From: Mycolicibacter minnesotensis
Lineage (GTDB): Bacteria > Actinomycetota > Actinomycetes > Mycobacteriales > Mycobacteriaceae
Assembly: GCF_010731755.1 (NCBI RefSeq)
Contig: NZ_AP022589.1
Span: 3,720,001-3,784,000 of the forward strand
DNA length: 64,000 nt
Reading direction: 5' to 3'
Made by a program: the position numbers and the translations under genes. Under the pieces are notes generated by a model. That model saw nothing but the letters and a program-made list of their open reading frames with translations. It had not been told where the DNA came from and did not search any database. Below, one piece after another: positions 25,030 to 38,395 of the stretch. How positions within the stretch are numbered: position 1 is the stretch's first letter; the number at the start of each line of letters is the position of its first letter.

Positions 25030-27099
25030 GTGGCCGAACACGGCAAGGGCGGCGACGGGCCGCGGGGCGGCAGAGGCGCCGGAGATGCCGGACGACGAGG
25101 CCGGCCAGGGCAGTCCAGTGGTGGTTCGTTCCGGGGATCGAGCGATCAGCGCCGGTCACCGCGGAGCTCCGGCCCGGACCGCGACCGTCGGCCCCAGCCG
25201 CGGCGCGACCACGATGGCAGCCCCCGGCCTGCACGCGACCACGATGGCAGCCCCCGACCACCACGCGACCGCGAGGGTGGCTCGCGACCAGTACGCGACC
25301 GCGAGGGTGGCTCGCGACCACTACGCGACCGCGATGGTGGCTCTCGTCCAGCCCGGGACTTCGACCGCTCGTCGCGCCCGACCCGGCCCGCCGGTGAGGA
25401 ATCCGCAGCACGCTACGACGACCCGCCGCTGCCCGAAGGCGTCGAGCCCAAGCAGTTGGCACCGGAGGTTCGCCGGGAGCTGAGCACACTCAACCGGGCC
25501 ACCGCGGATGCCGTGGCCTGCCACCTGGTGGCAGCCGGCATGCTGCTCGACGACGACCCCGCAGCCGCACTGCGCCACGCCAAGGCGGCCCGCGCCCGTT
25601 CGACGCGGATCACCGCGGTACGCGAGGCCGTGGGGATCGCGGCGTATCAGTGCGGGGATTGGGCTCAGGCCGCCGGTGAGCTGCGGGCGGCACGGCGGAT
25701 GGGCAGCAAGTCTGCACTGCTGCCGCTGATCGCCGACTGCGAACGCGGTCTGGGCCGGCCCCAGCGGGCGATCGAGCTGGCCACCGGCCCGGAGGCCGAA
25801 CAGCTTGAGGGCGACGAGGCCGACGAGATGAGGATCGTCGCGGCCGGCGCCCGCGCGGACCTCGGCCAGGTGGAGCAGGCCCTGACGGTGTTGTCTGCGG
25901 GGGCGGCCGATCCCGGCCGGACTGGTTCGACGGTGGCGCGGCTGCACTACGCCCACGCCGAGACCCTGGTGGCCCTCGGTCGGGAGTCCGAGGCATTGGA
26001 GTGGTTTCTGCGGGCGGCTGCCGCCGACACCGAGGGCGTCACCGACGTCGAAGAGCGGATCGCCGAACTCGGCGGGGCCGCGACACTGGCCGAGGAATAC
26101 GACTGTCTGCTGCTGGATCTCGATGGCACGGTGTTCCGTGGTGGCGAGCCCACCGTCGGCGCTGTCGAGACCCTGGCTGAGATGGCCAGCCGCGCGCTCT
26201 ACATCACCAACAATTCGTCACGTGGCGCCGACGAGGTCGCGGCGCACCTGAATCAGCTGGGCTTCACCGCCACGGCGCACGACGTCGCCACCAGCGGGCA
26301 GATCGCGGCGGGGCTGCTGGCCGGCCAGCTGCCCGCCGGAGCACGGGTGCTGGTGCTGGGCTCGGATTCGCTGGCCGCCGAGATCAGTGCGGTCGGTCTG
26401 GCCGCGGTACGGCTGGCCACCGATGAGCCGGCGGCAGTCATCCAGGGCTTGTCCACCGAACTCGGTTGGGCTGACCTGGCCGAGGCGGCCCTGGCGATCC
26501 GTGCCGGGGCGGTGTGGATGACCACCAACGTCGACAAGACACTGCCGTCGGAGCGTGGCCTGTTGCCCGGCAACGGGTCCATGGTGGCCGCGCTGCGGGC
26601 CGCTACCGACGCCGAACCCCAGGTGGCCGGCAAGCCGGGCCCGGCGCTGCTCACCGCGGCCTTGGCCCGCGGCGAGTTCTATGCCCCGCTGGTGGTGGGT
26701 GACCGGCTCGACACCGACATTGCCGCGGCCAACGCGGCCGCGCTGCCCAGCCTGATGGTGCTCACCGGTGTGAGCTCCGCGCGTGACGCCGTGGCGGCGG
26801 TCGCTGACCAGCGCCCGACCTACCTCGGCCACGACCTGCGGTCTCTGAACGTGGGCGCCGGGGTGCTGGCGATCGGACCGCAGCCGCACTGGGATGTCCA
26901 GGTGGACGGCACCACCGTCACCGTCTCCGCGGCACCATCCGCGGGCGAGCGCGTCGACGACGGCCTGTCGGTGGCGCGGGCGCTCGCGTCCGCGGTGTGG
27001 GAAGCGGATCTGACCGGGCGACCGTTCACCGTGACCGCCGCGGATGCCACCGCGGAGGCAGCGCTGCAGCAGTGCGCCCTGCTCGGCACATGGCCGTGA
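25030..27099 (+). CDS. TPR-like / HAD-IIA phosphatase fusion protein (Rv1691 + Rv1692 in one frame)
   Basis: A 689-residue protein. Residues about 1-125 are low-complexity, rich in Arg, Gly, Asp and Ser, with five tandem 10-residue units of the type RDREGGSRPx. A helical TPR-like region (about 130-350) follows. From about 355 comes a HAD-IIA phosphatase with nucleophile motif LLLDLDGTVF, motif II ITNNSS and motif IV VVGDRLDTDI. In M. tuberculosis the last two parts are separate genes, Rv1691 and Rv1692 (glycerol-3-phosphate phosphatase). No stop separates them here. The start is GTG 25030, preceded by GGAGGG; an ATG at 24955 lies in less protein-like sequence. Confidence 0.85.
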   Translation: MAEHGKGGDGPRGGRGAGDAGRRGRPGQSSGGSFRGSSDQRRSPRSSGPDRDRRPQPRRDHDGSPRPARDHDGSPRPPRDREGGSRPVRDREGGSRPLRDRDGGSRPARDFDRSSRPTRPAGEESAARYDDPPLPEGVEPKQLAPEVRRELSTLNRATADAVACHLVAAGMLLDDDPAAALRHAKAARARSTRITAVREAVGIAAYQCGDWAQAAGELRAARRMGSKSALLPLIADCERGLGRPQRAIELATGPEAEQLEGDEADEMRIVAAGARADLGQVEQALTVLSAGAADPGRTGSTVARLHYAHAETLVALGRESEALEWFLRAAAADTEGVTDVEERIAELGGAATLAEEYDCLLLDLDGTVFRGGEPTVGAVETLAEMASRALYITNNSSRGADEVAAHLNQLGFTATAHDVATSGQIAAGLLAGQLPAGARVLVLGSDSLAAEISAVGLAAVRLATDEPAAVIQGLSTELGWADLAEAALAIRAGAVWMTTNVDKTLPSERGLLPGNGSMVAALRAATDAEPQVAGKPGPALLTAALARGEFYAPLVVGDRLDTDIAAANAAALPSLMVLTGVSSARDAVAAVADQRPTYLGHDLRSLNVGAGVLAIGPQPHWDVQVDGTTVTVSAAPSAGERVDDGLSVARALASAVWEADLTGRPFTVTAADATAEAALQQCALLGTWP
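25204..25353 (+). repeat. Five-unit 30-bp in-frame tandem repeat (minisatellite)
   Basis: Five consecutive 30-bp units, each beginning CGCGACC, at 25204, 25234, 25264, 25294 and 25324. Units 3 and 4 differ at a single base. Each unit encodes ten residues (RDxxGGSRPx), so copy-number change keeps the reading frame of the TPR-like/HAD gene. This is a likely VNTR locus. Confidence 0.9.
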
Positions 27100-27127
27100 A
27101 CGTCATCGGCTAGCGTGAGTGGCACCC

Positions 27128-27304
27128 ATGAACAGTGAGATTGAGGACGTCCGGACACGCGTCGCGGCCGTGTTGGCCGAGTTGCCCGCGGAGGCTGACC
27201 TGGCGGAGTTGCCGGCCCACAGCGATCTCAACGCCTTGGCGCAACGGCTCGAAGAGGCCCACCAGCTGTTGGTGCGGGCGCTGGAGTCGGTAGAGAAGGG
27301 CTGA
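27128..27304 (+). CDS. Small conserved protein (Rv1693-like)
   Basis: 58 residues, acidic and helical (DVRTRVAAVLAELPAEADLAE...RLEEAHQLLVRALESVEKG). It lies between the HAD gene and tlyA in the same place as M. tuberculosis Rv1693. Function unknown. The amphipathic heptad-like pattern suggests a helical hairpin or a partner-binding peptide. A GTG at 27119 is an alternative start. Confidence 0.75.
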   Translation: MNSEIEDVRTRVAAVLAELPAEADLAELPAHSDLNALAQRLEEAHQLLVRALESVEKG

Positions 27305-27311
27305 GTCGGTC

Positions 27312-28118
27312 ATGTCGCGGCGTGCTCGCGTCGATGCCGAACTGGTCCGGCGCGGATTGGCGCGGTCTCGTCAGCAGGCCGCCGAACTGATCGAGGCCGG
27401 CAAGGTCACCATTGACGGCATCCGGGCGGTCAAACCGGCAACCGCGGTGGCCGTCACCGCTGCCCTGGCCGTGCTCGACGACGGTGAACGCACCTGGGTG
27501 TCGCGCGGGGCGCACAAGTTGATCGGCGCACTGGACACCTTCGGGATCGACGTGGACGGCCGGCGCTGCCTGGACGCCGGGGCCTCGACGGGCGGATTCA
27601 CCGAGGTGCTGCTGGACCGCGGCGCGGGGCAGGTGGTGGCCGTCGACGTCGGCTACGGACAGCTGGCCTGGGCACTGCGCACCGATCCGCGGGTGGTGGT
27701 GATCGAACGCACCAATGTGCGCAGTCTGACCCCGGAGGCCATCGAGGGGCCGGCGGAGCTGATCGTCGCCGACCTCTCGTTCATCTCGCTGGGCACGGTG
27801 TTGCCTGCGCTGGCTGGCTGCGCGTCACCCGACGCCGATATCGTTCCGATGGTGAAGCCGCAGTTCGAGGTGGGACGACAGCAGGTGGGGGCCGGCGGCG
27901 TGGTGTCCGATCCGGCGCTGCGGGCTGCTGCGGTGCTGTCGGTGGCCCGCCGCTCCGAAGAACTGGGGTGGGGCACCGTCGCCGTCACCGCAAGTCCACT
28001 GCCGGGACCTTCCGGCAACGTCGAATATTTCTTGCATCTGAGCGCAGCCCTCGCGCCGCTGGCCGGTGACGCGTTGCAGGCCGCCGTGCAGGATGCCGTG
28101 GCGAAGGGCCCCCAATGA
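27312..28118 (+). CDS. tlyA: 16S/23S rRNA 2'-O-methyltransferase TlyA
   Basis: 268-residue methyltransferase for C1409 of 16S and C1920 of 23S rRNA; its loss gives capreomycin resistance in M. tuberculosis. The N-terminal S4 RNA-binding domain ([20 protein letters not shown]...[11 protein letters not shown]) is followed by an FtsJ/Rossmann domain with [16 protein letters not shown] and VAVDVGYGQ, and DLSFISL. It starts 7 bp after the small gene and overlaps nadK by 4 bp. Confidence 0.96.
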   Translation: MSRRARVDAELVRRGLARSRQQAAELIEAGKVTIDGIRAVKPATAVAVTAALAVLDDGERTWVSRGAHKLIGALDTFGIDVDGRRCLDAGASTGGFTEVLLDRGAGQVVAVDVGYGQLAWALRTDPRVVVIERTNVRSLTPEAIEGPAELIVADLSFISLGTVLPALAGCASPDADIVPMVKPQFEVGRQQVGAGGVVSDPALRAAAVLSVARRSEELGWGTVAVTASPLPGPSGNVEYFLHLSAALAPLAGDALQAAVQDAVAKGPQ

Positions 28119-29050
28119 CCAGCCAAGAGCGACAACGCACCGTGCTCCTGGTGGTGCACAGTGGTCGAGAAGAGGCCACCGACACCGCCCGGCGCGTCGA
28201 GAAGGTGCTCGACGAACACGGCATCGCCCTGCGGGTGTTGACCGCCGAAGCCGTCGACCAGGGCTCACTGAACTTTGAGGATGAGGACGGACGCGGTCCC
28301 GGTGTGCAGACCGCTCCGGTGGATCCCGACACCGGGGCTGCCGAGGGCTGCGAACTGGTGCTGGTGCTCGGCGGTGACGGAACCTTCCTGCGGGCCGCGG
28401 AGTTGGCGCGTAGCGCCGACATTCCGGTACTGGGTGTCAACCTGGGCCGGATCGGCTTCCTGGCCGAGGCGGAGGCCGACACCATCGATCAGGTTCTGGA
28501 CAAGATCATCGCCCGCGATTACCGGGTGGAGGACCGGATGACGCTCGACGTCGTGGTGCGCGCCGACGGCGAGGTGATCGACAGTGGTTGGGCCCTCAAT
28601 GAGGCCAGCATGGAGAAGGGGCAGCGGTTGGGTGTGCTGGGTGTGGTCGTCGAGGTGGACGGCCGCCCGGTGTCGACATTCGGCTGCGACGGGGTGCTGG
28701 TGTCCACCCCGACGGGATCGACCGCCTACGCATTCTCGGCCGGTGGGCCGGTGCTCTGGCCGGACCTCGACGCGATCCTGGTGGTGCCCAATAACGCACA
28801 CGCGCTGTTCGCCCGGCCCATGGTCACCAGCCCCGCCTCCACGATCGCGATCGAGGTGGAGTCCAGCGACGGCCATCCTGCGCTGGTGTTCTGCGACGGC
28901 CGCCGCAAGATGCTGGTGCCTGCCGGAGGACGCCTGGAGGTACAACGTGGCGTCACCCCGGTGAAGTGGGCGCGGTTAGGCCGCTCGCCGTTCACCGACC
29001 GGCTGGTGCGCAAGTTCCGGCTGCCCGTCACCGGCTGGCGCGGACAATGA
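28115..29050 (+). CDS. nadK: NAD kinase
   Basis: Phosphorylates NAD to NADP. The 311-residue protein carries the GGDG motif in [15 protein letters not shown] (about 87-101), [10 protein letters not shown] and the NE block [10 protein letters not shown], followed by [19 protein letters not shown] 28115 overlaps the tlyA TGA; recN follows after 15 bp. The order tlyA-nadK-recN is widely conserved in bacteria. Confidence 0.96.
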   Translation: MTSQERQRTVLLVVHSGREEATDTARRVEKVLDEHGIALRVLTAEAVDQGSLNFEDEDGRGPGVQTAPVDPDTGAAEGCELVLVLGGDGTFLRAAELARSADIPVLGVNLGRIGFLAEAEADTIDQVLDKIIARDYRVEDRMTLDVVVRADGEVIDSGWALNEASMEKGQRLGVLGVVVEVDGRPVSTFGCDGVLVSTPTGSTAYAFSAGGPVLWPDLDAILVVPNNAHALFARPMVTSPASTIAIEVESSDGHPALVFCDGRRKMLVPAGGRLEVQRGVTPVKWARLGRSPFTDRLVRKFRLPVTGWRGQ

Positions 29051-29065
29051 CGATGGTGCCCGCCG

Positions 29066-30841
29066 TTGCTCACTGAAATCCGCATCGAATCCCTGGGCGC
29101 CATCAGCGCGGCCACCGCTGAGTTCGACCGCGGTCTGACCGTGCTGACCGGGGAGACCGGCACCGGCAAGACCATGGTCGTCACCGGTCTGCACCTGTTG
29201 GGGGGCGCCCGCGCCGACGCCAACCGGGTGCGTTCCGGTGCTGCCCGCGCGGTGGTCGAAGGCCGGTTCTGCACCGCAGATCTGGCGCAGTCCGCGGCTC
29301 GGCAGATCGATGAGCTCTTGGAGGCCGCCGGGGCGGAGCGCGACGAGGACGGCAGCGTGATCGCGGCCCGCTCCGTCAGCCGCGACGGCCCTTCCCGGGC
29401 TTACCTGGGCGGTCGAGGGGTGCCCGCCAAATCGCTGACCGGTTTCACCGGCAGCCTGCTCACCCTGCACGGCCAGAACGACCAGCTGCGTCTGATGCGC
29501 CCGGAGGAACAGCGCGCCGCCCTGGACCGCTACGCCGCGGTCGGCGCCCGGCTGGAGCGTTACCGCAGCGCACGCGAGGCCTGGCAGTCGGCGCGGCGTG
29601 AGCTGGTCGAACGCCGCGACCGCGCCCGAGAACTGGCCCAGGAAGCCGACCGGCTGACTTTCGCCCTGCGCGAGATCGATGCCGTCGACCCTCGGACCGG
29701 GGAAGACGACGCGCTGACCGCCGAGATCCGGCGACTGTCCGAACTCGACGCGCTGCGCGCCGCGGCTACCGGGGCGCGGGCGGCCCTGGCCGGCGGTTCT
29801 GATGACGCTCCCGATGACGACGGGCCGACCTCGGCCACCGACCGGCTGGGGCAGGCCAAGACGGCACTGGTTGCCACCGACGACGCGGCGCTGCAGACCC
29901 TCGGTGAACAACTCGGTGAGGCGCTCACCGTGGTCGGCGACGTGGCCCGCGAACTGGGTGCCTACCTCGAGGACCTGCCCACCGGCACCGAGGCCCTTGA
30001 CGCCAAACTCGCCCGGCAGGCCGAGCTGCGCAGCCTGACCCGCAAGTACGCCGCCGACATCGACGGAGTGCTGGCCTGGGCCGCGCAGTCGCGGGAGCGT
30101 CTCAACCAGCTCGACGTCTCCGAGGAAGCGCTCGCCGGGCTGGCCCGACGCGTCGATGAGCTGGGTGAACAGGTGGCCAAGGCCGCCACCGACCTCAGTG
30201 CGGTGCGCACCAAGGCGGCCGGTGGGCTGGCCAAAGCGGTCAGCGCCGAGCTGTCCGGACTGGCGATGGCCGACGCCGAGTTCAGCATTGCGGTCAGCGC
30301 CAGCCCGGCCGCCGCCGAGGATCCGGCCGCGTTGCGGTTGGCCTCGGGACAGACCGTGCACGCCGGAGCCGACGGCATCGATGACGTCGAGTTCGGGCTC
30401 GCGCCGCATCGCGGGATGACGGTGCTGCCGCTGGCCAAGAGTGCCTCCGGCGGGGAACTGTCGCGGGTGATGCTGGCGCTGGAGGTGGTGCTGGCCACCT
30501 CGTCGAAGCAGTCGGCCGGTACCACGATGGTGTTCGACGAGATCGACGCCGGGGTGGGCGGACGGGCCGCGGTGCAGATCGGGCGGCGCCTGGCGCGCTT
30601 GGCCCGCACCCACCAGGTGATCGTCGTGACGCACTTGCCGCAGGTCGCGGCCTACGCCGACGTGCACCTGATGGTGGAGCCCACCGGGCGGGCGGGCGCC
30701 AGTGGCGTGCGGCGCTTGGCCGATGACGACCGGGTCGGTGAGCTGGCTCGGATGCTGGCCGGGCTGGGGGAGACCGAGACCGCGCGGGCCCACGCGCGGG
30801 AGCTGCTCGATGCCGCTCGGGAGGATCGGGGCACCGATTAG
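29066..30841 (+). CDS. recN: DNA repair protein RecN
   Basis: SMC-like ATPase in double-strand break repair, 591 residues. Walker A GETGTGKTMVV is at about residues 29-39, a long coiled-coil middle contains an arm rich in Arg/Glu/Ala, and the C-terminal half-domain has SASGGELSRVMLALE and Walker B TMVFDEIDAGVGG. The start is TTG 29066 (LTEIRIESLGAI); no better in-frame start exists nearby. Confidence 0.96.
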   Translation: MLTEIRIESLGAISAATAEFDRGLTVLTGETGTGKTMVVTGLHLLGGARADANRVRSGAARAVVEGRFCTADLAQSAARQIDELLEAAGAERDEDGSVIAARSVSRDGPSRAYLGGRGVPAKSLTGFTGSLLTLHGQNDQLRLMRPEEQRAALDRYAAVGARLERYRSAREAWQSARRELVERRDRARELAQEADRLTFALREIDAVDPRTGEDDALTAEIRRLSELDALRAAATGARAALAGGSDDAPDDDGPTSATDRLGQAKTALVATDDAALQTLGEQLGEALTVVGDVARELGAYLEDLPTGTEALDAKLARQAELRSLTRKYAADIDGVLAWAAQSRERLNQLDVSEEALAGLARRVDELGEQVAKAATDLSAVRTKAAGGLAKAVSAELSGLAMADAEFSIAVSASPAAAEDPAALRLASGQTVHAGADGIDDVEFGLAPHRGMTVLPLAKSASGGELSRVMLALEVVLATSSKQSAGTTMVFDEIDAGVGGRAAVQIGRRLARLARTHQVIVVTHLPQVAAYADVHLMVEPTGRAGASGVRRLADDDRVGELARMLAGLGETETARAHARELLDAAREDRGTD

Positions 30842-30955
30842 GCCCCTGGCACGGCGCACCCTATGTTGTGACTGATGTGACGTGATGGAACTTCTGGGGC
30901 TGGTGTTACGGCGCGCCTCCGCGGATAACCGCGCATTCCCGGCCAGAATCGCGCC

Positions 30956-32137
30956 ATGAAGATGTCTGCGCTGCTGTCTCGTAACACCGCCCGGCCCGGC
31001 CTCGTCGGTACGGCCCGCGTCGACCACGACATCGATCGCCTGCTGCGCAGGGTCGGGCCCGGCGACATCGTCGTCCTCGACATTCTCGACCTGGACCGGA
31101 TCACCGCCGACGCCCTGGTGGAAGCCCAGATCGCCGGGGTCGTCAACGCCTCGGCCTCGATCTCCGGCCGCTACCCCAACCTCGGCCCGGAGGTGCTCGT
31201 CGCCAACGGCGTCGCACTGATCGACGAAGCCGGACCCACGGTGTTCAAGAAGATCCGCGACGGCGCCAAGGTCCGCCTGTACAACGGTGCCGTCTACTCC
31301 GGCGACCGACGGCTGGCCCGCGGCGTCGAGCGCAGCGACGTCGAGATCGCCGACCTGATGATCGAGGCCAAGAGCGGCCTGGTGGCTCACCTGGAGTCCT
31401 TCGCCGGCAACACCATTGAATTCATTCGCAGCGAGAGCCCGTTGCTGATCGACGGGATCGGAATCCCCGAGATCGACGTGGACCTGCGGCGCCGCCACGT
31501 GGTGCTGGTCGGCGATGAAGCCACCGCCACCGAAGACCTCAAGTGCCTCAAGCCGTTCATCAAGGAGTACCAGCCGGTGCTGATCGGCGTCGGCGCCGGA
31601 GCCGACGTACTGCGCAAGGCCGGGTATCGCCCGCAGCTGATTGTCGGCGACCCCGACCAGATGAGCGCCGAGGTGCTGCGCTGCGGATCCCAGGTGGTGC
31701 TGCCCGCCGACGCCGACGGCCACGCACCCGGCCTGGAGCGCATCCAGGACCTCGGTGTCGGCGCCATGACCTTCCCCGCCGCCGGCTCCGCGATGGACCT
31801 GGCGCTGCTGCTGGCCGACCACCACGGTGCGGCCCTGCTGGTGACGGCCGGCCACACGGCCAACATCGAAACGTTCTTCGACCGCACCCGCCAGCTGAGC
31901 AACCCGTCGATGTTCATGACGCGACTCAAGGTCGGCCAGAAACTGGTGGACGCCCGCGCCGTGGCGACGCTCTACCGCAACCGGATCTCGGCCGGCGCCA
32001 TCGCACTGTTGGTGCTGACCATGCTGATGGCGATCATCGTGGCGCTGTGGGTCTCGCGGACCGACGCCGTGGTGCTCGAGTGGCTGGGCAACTACTGGCA
32101 CCACCTGACGCAGTGGCTGCGGCACTGGGTGACCTAA
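30956..32137 (+). CDS. steA: Cytokinetic ring protein SteA (Rv1697-like)
   Basis: 393 residues. The soluble part contains LVGDEATATEDLKCL, VGDPDQMSAEVLR and TAGHTANIETFFDR blocks, typical of the thiamin-pyrophosphokinase-like SteA family. One C-terminal transmembrane helix (ISAGAIALLVLTMLMAIIVA, about 340-360) is followed by a short outside tail. In Corynebacterium, SteA and SteB are needed for cell separation via RipA. The gene is next to the SteB/MctB homologue, as in corynebacteria and M. tuberculosis. Confidence 0.9.
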   Translation: MKMSALLSRNTARPGLVGTARVDHDIDRLLRRVGPGDIVVLDILDLDRITADALVEAQIAGVVNASASISGRYPNLGPEVLVANGVALIDEAGPTVFKKIRDGAKVRLYNGAVYSGDRRLARGVERSDVEIADLMIEAKSGLVAHLESFAGNTIEFIRSESPLLIDGIGIPEIDVDLRRRHVVLVGDEATATEDLKCLKPFIKEYQPVLIGVGAGADVLRKAGYRPQLIVGDPDQMSAEVLRCGSQVVLPADADGHAPGLERIQDLGVGAMTFPAAGSAMDLALLLADHHGAALLVTAGHTANIETFFDRTRQLSNPSMFMTRLKVGQKLVDARAVATLYRNRISAGAIALLVLTMLMAIIVALWVSRTDAVVLEWLGNYWHHLTQWLRHWVT

Positions 32138-32174
32138 CCGGGATCGACAGAAGAGAATCGGGGTCGGCACCGCA

Positions 32175-35656
<3,482 letters not shown>

Positions 35657-35660
<4 letters not shown>

Positions 35661-36613
35661 CCGCGGCGACCCAGCCGGTGTGCCCGTTGAACGGGCAGAT
35701 GCAGGGGTATCTGGACCACCTGACCATCGAGCGCGGGGTTGCAGCGAACACGTTGAGTTCGTATCGGCGCGACCTGCGCCGCTACCGCGAGCATCTGCTG
35801 TCGCGCGGTGTCGAAGACCTGGCCGGTGTCACCGAAGGCGATGTCACCGAATTCCTGGTCGCGCTGCGCCGCGGTGACCCCGACAACGGCGTACCCGAAC
35901 TGTCGGCGGTCTCGGCGGGCCGCGCCCTGATCGCGGTACGCGGCCTGCATCGGTTCGCCGCCGCGGAGGGCCTGGTGGCGGCGGACGTGGCGCGTTCGGT
36001 CAAACCGCCCACCCCGGGGCGTCGTCTGCCCAAGAGCCTGACCGTCGACGAGGTGGCCGCGCTGTTGGCCGGCGCCGGCGGCGACAGCGCCTCGGACGGG
36101 CCGCTGACGCTGCGCAATCGTGCGCTGCTGGAGATGCTGTACTCCACCGGATCTCGTATCTCAGAGGCCGTGGGACTGGACCTCGACGACATCGATGTCG
36201 CCGACCGGTCGGTGCTGTTGCGCGGCAAGGGCGGCAAGCAGCGCCTGGTGCCGGTGGGCCGTCCGGCGGTGGCGGCACTGGATGCCTACCTGGTGCGAGG
36301 ACGCCCAGACCTGGCCGGCCGCGGCCGTGGCACCCCGGCGGTGTTCCTCAATGCCCGAGGTGGGCGGCTGTCGCGCCAAAGCGCCTGGCAGGTGTTGCAG
36401 GACACCGCCGAGCGGGCCGGGATCACCGCGCAGGTGTCACCGCACACCCTGCGCCATTCGTTTGCCACTCACCTGCTTGACGGTGGTGCCGACGTGCGCG
36501 TGGTGCAGGAACTGCTCGGGCACGCCTCGGTGACCACCACCCAGATCTACACCCTGGTGACCGTCAATGCCCTGCGTGAGGTGTGGGCCGGCGCGCACCC
36601 GCGAGCCCGCTAA
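35657..36613 (+). CDS. xerD: Tyrosine recombinase XerD
   Basis: 318 residues. The N-terminal SAM-like core-binding domain ([19 protein letters not shown]) precedes the catalytic domain with Arg in [12 protein letters not shown], Lys in [31 protein letters not shown] and the nucleophile in QIYT. It resolves chromosome dimers at dif. The conserved position before parA-scpA-scpB marks it as the housekeeping recombinase and not an integrase of a mobile element. Confidence 0.94.
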
Positions 36614-36615
36614 CT

Positions 36616-36638
36616 ACCGCCCAGCCTGTTTGGGCGGT
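36616..36638 (+). terminator. Bidirectional terminator between xerD and the O-methyltransferase gene
   Basis: Perfect 8-bp stem ACCGCCCA/TGGGCGGT with a 7-nt loop in the 55-bp gap between two convergent genes, directly after the xerD TAA. A T-tract is absent. Confidence 0.65.
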
Positions 36639-36668
36639 CCAGCTTCGGCTCTCCTTCGTCGAGCCTCG

Positions 36669-37424
36669 CTAACCGCCCAGGTAGGTCGACTCCAGCACCA
36701 GATCGTGCAGCAGGCTCTGATACTCCACATGGGTGCGGTGTTCGACGGTGTCCCAGTGCGAACCCTGCTGGGCCTGCATGTACTCGCGGTACCGCGGCGC
36801 CCCGGGAATCTTGACGTTGTCGGCCACCACCACAGCGCCCGGATGCAACCAGCCCCGGTCCAGGATGGCCTGCAGGTCAGGCAGGTAGGCGTCCTTGTCG
36901 TGGTCGATGAACAGGAAGTCCAGCCCGCCGGCGGCGAAGCCGTGTTTGGCGGTCAGGGTGTCCAGCGTGCGTCCGCCGTCACCGAGGGTGCCCACCACGC
37001 AGGTCACCCGGTCGGCCACCCCGGCGTGCGCCCAGATCCGTCGCGCGTTGGCGGCATTGGCTTCGGCCAGCTCGATCGAGTAGATCCGTGCCGCCGGCGC
37101 GGCCCGCGCGATTCGCAGGGCGCTGTAGCCGCAGTAGGTGCCCAGTTCCAGGGCCAGCCCCGGATTGGCCCGCACCACGGCGGAGTCGAGCAGCAGGCCC
37201 TTCTCGTCACCGATGTTGATCAGCAAAGACTTCTCGTAGGCGAATTCGTCGATGCGGGCGATCACGTCATCGAGGTCACCGGGCCGGGCGTTGGCCAGTA
37301 CGAAATCGACCGCCGCGGCCTCGCGGCCGTCGCCGATCTGGCCGGTGGTGACGATGTTGCGTGCGCCGGTCGCCATCCGCAGGAACGACCACCGCAGGAA
37401 GGGGAGACGTCGTTTCAGGCTCAT
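36669..37424 (-). CDS. SAM-dependent O-methyltransferase (Rv1703c-like, COMT type)
   Basis: 251-residue class-I methyltransferase of the caffeoyl-CoA/catechol O-methyltransferase type: SAM loop ALELGTYCGYSALRIA, acidic motif IYSIELAEANA, and metal/substrate blocks FLFIDHDKDAYLPDL and VVADNVKIPG. Start chosen at ATG 37424 because a -10 hexamer TAAGAT ends 7 nt before it, the layout of a leaderless mycobacterial mRNA. GTG 37460 would add 12 residues. Substrate unknown. Confidence 0.9.
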   Translation of the reverse strand: MSLKRRLPFLRWSFLRMATGARNIVTTGQIGDGREAAAVDFVLANARPGDLDDVIARIDEFAYEKSLLINIGDEKGLLLDSAVVRANPGLALELGTYCGYSALRIARAAPAARIYSIELAEANAANARRIWAHAGVADRVTCVVGTLGDGGRTLDTLTAKHGFAAGGLDFLFIDHDKDAYLPDLQAILDRGWLHPGAVVVADNVKIPGAPRYREYMQAQQGSHWDTVEHRTHVEYQSLLHDLVLESTYLGG

Positions 37425-37437
37425 AGAGGCGATCTTA
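37425..37437 (-). promoter_or_regulatory. Leaderless promoter of the O-methyltransferase gene
   Basis: On the minus strand TAAGAT (37437-37432) is followed by CGCCTCT and then ATG at 37424, so transcription would begin at or next to the start codon. No Shine-Dalgarno is present, which supports a leaderless mRNA. Confidence 0.5.
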
Positions 37438-37537
37438 TGGCCGCCGGCGCCCACAATCACTGGTCATGTGGCTAATACAGCTGCCGGTCACCTATTAGAC
37501 TTCTGCGGATGTCCGCCACCACAGCGCCGGTCCGGCC

Positions 37538-38395
37538 ATGAGCGACGACGACAGCCCCGGCGTCGGCTTGACGGGACGTCCGCCGCGGAATATCCCCGAG
37601 CCGCAGCCCCGTTCGACGCACGGCCCGGCCAAGGTCATTGCGATGTGCAATCAGAAGGGTGGCGTCGGTAAGACGACCTCCACCATCAATCTCGGTGCTG
37701 CGCTGGCCGAATACGGCCGCCGCGTGCTGCTGGTCGACCTGGACCCCCAAGGCGCTCTGTCGGCCGGGCTCGGTGTGCCGCACTACGACCTGGCGCATAC
37801 CGTCCACAATCTGCTGGTCGAGCCGCGCGTGGGTATCGATGACGTGGTGGTGCACACCGGGGTGGAGAACCTGGACCTGGTGCCGTCCAACATCGACCTG
37901 TCGGCGGCCGAGATTCAGCTGGTCAACGAGGTGGGGCGCGAGCATTCCCTGGCCCGGGCGCTGACTCCGGTGCTGGACCGCTATGACTACCTGCTGATCG
38001 ACTGCCAGCCGTCGCTGGGCTTGCTCACCGTCAACGGGCTGGCCTGCGCCGACGGCGTGGTGATCCCGACCGAATGCGAGTATTTCTCGCTGCGCGGCCT
38101 GGCGCTGCTGACCGACACCGTCGACAAGGTCCGTGACCGGCTCAACCCGAAGCTGGAGATCAGCGGAATCCTGTTGACCCGGTATGACCCGCGCACGGTC
38201 AACTCCCGTGAGGTCATGTCGCGGGTGGTCGAGCGTTTCGGCGACCTGGTGTTCGACACGGTGATCACCCGTACCGTGCGGTTCCCCGAGACCACGGTGG
38301 CGGGCGAGCCCATCACCACCTGGGCGCCGAAATCGGGCGGCGCGCAGGCCTATCGCGCGTTGGCCCGCGAAGTCATCGACCGATTCGGCGCGTGA
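37538..38395 (+). CDS. ParA-family ATPase (Rv1708-like)
   Basis: 285-residue deviant Walker ATPase: a short disordered N-terminus, then MCNQKGGVGKTTSTINLGAA (about 36-55), Walker A' LLVDLDPQGALS and LLIDCQPSLGLLT. It is not the chromosomal parA near oriC. This one is the conserved partner in the ParA-ScpA-ScpB cluster and overlaps scpA by 4 bp (GTGA), suggesting a link to SMC-condensin loading or chromosome organisation. Confidence 0.93.
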   Translation: MSDDDSPGVGLTGRPPRNIPEPQPRSTHGPAKVIAMCNQKGGVGKTTSTINLGAALAEYGRRVLLVDLDPQGALSAGLGVPHYDLAHTVHNLLVEPRVGIDDVVVHTGVENLDLVPSNIDLSAAEIQLVNEVGREHSLARALTPVLDRYDYLLIDCQPSLGLLTVNGLACADGVVIPTECEYFSLRGLALLTDTVDKVRDRLNPKLEISGILLTRYDPRTVNSREVMSRVVERFGDLVFDTVITRTVRFPETTVAGEPITTWAPKSGGAQAYRALAREVIDRFGA

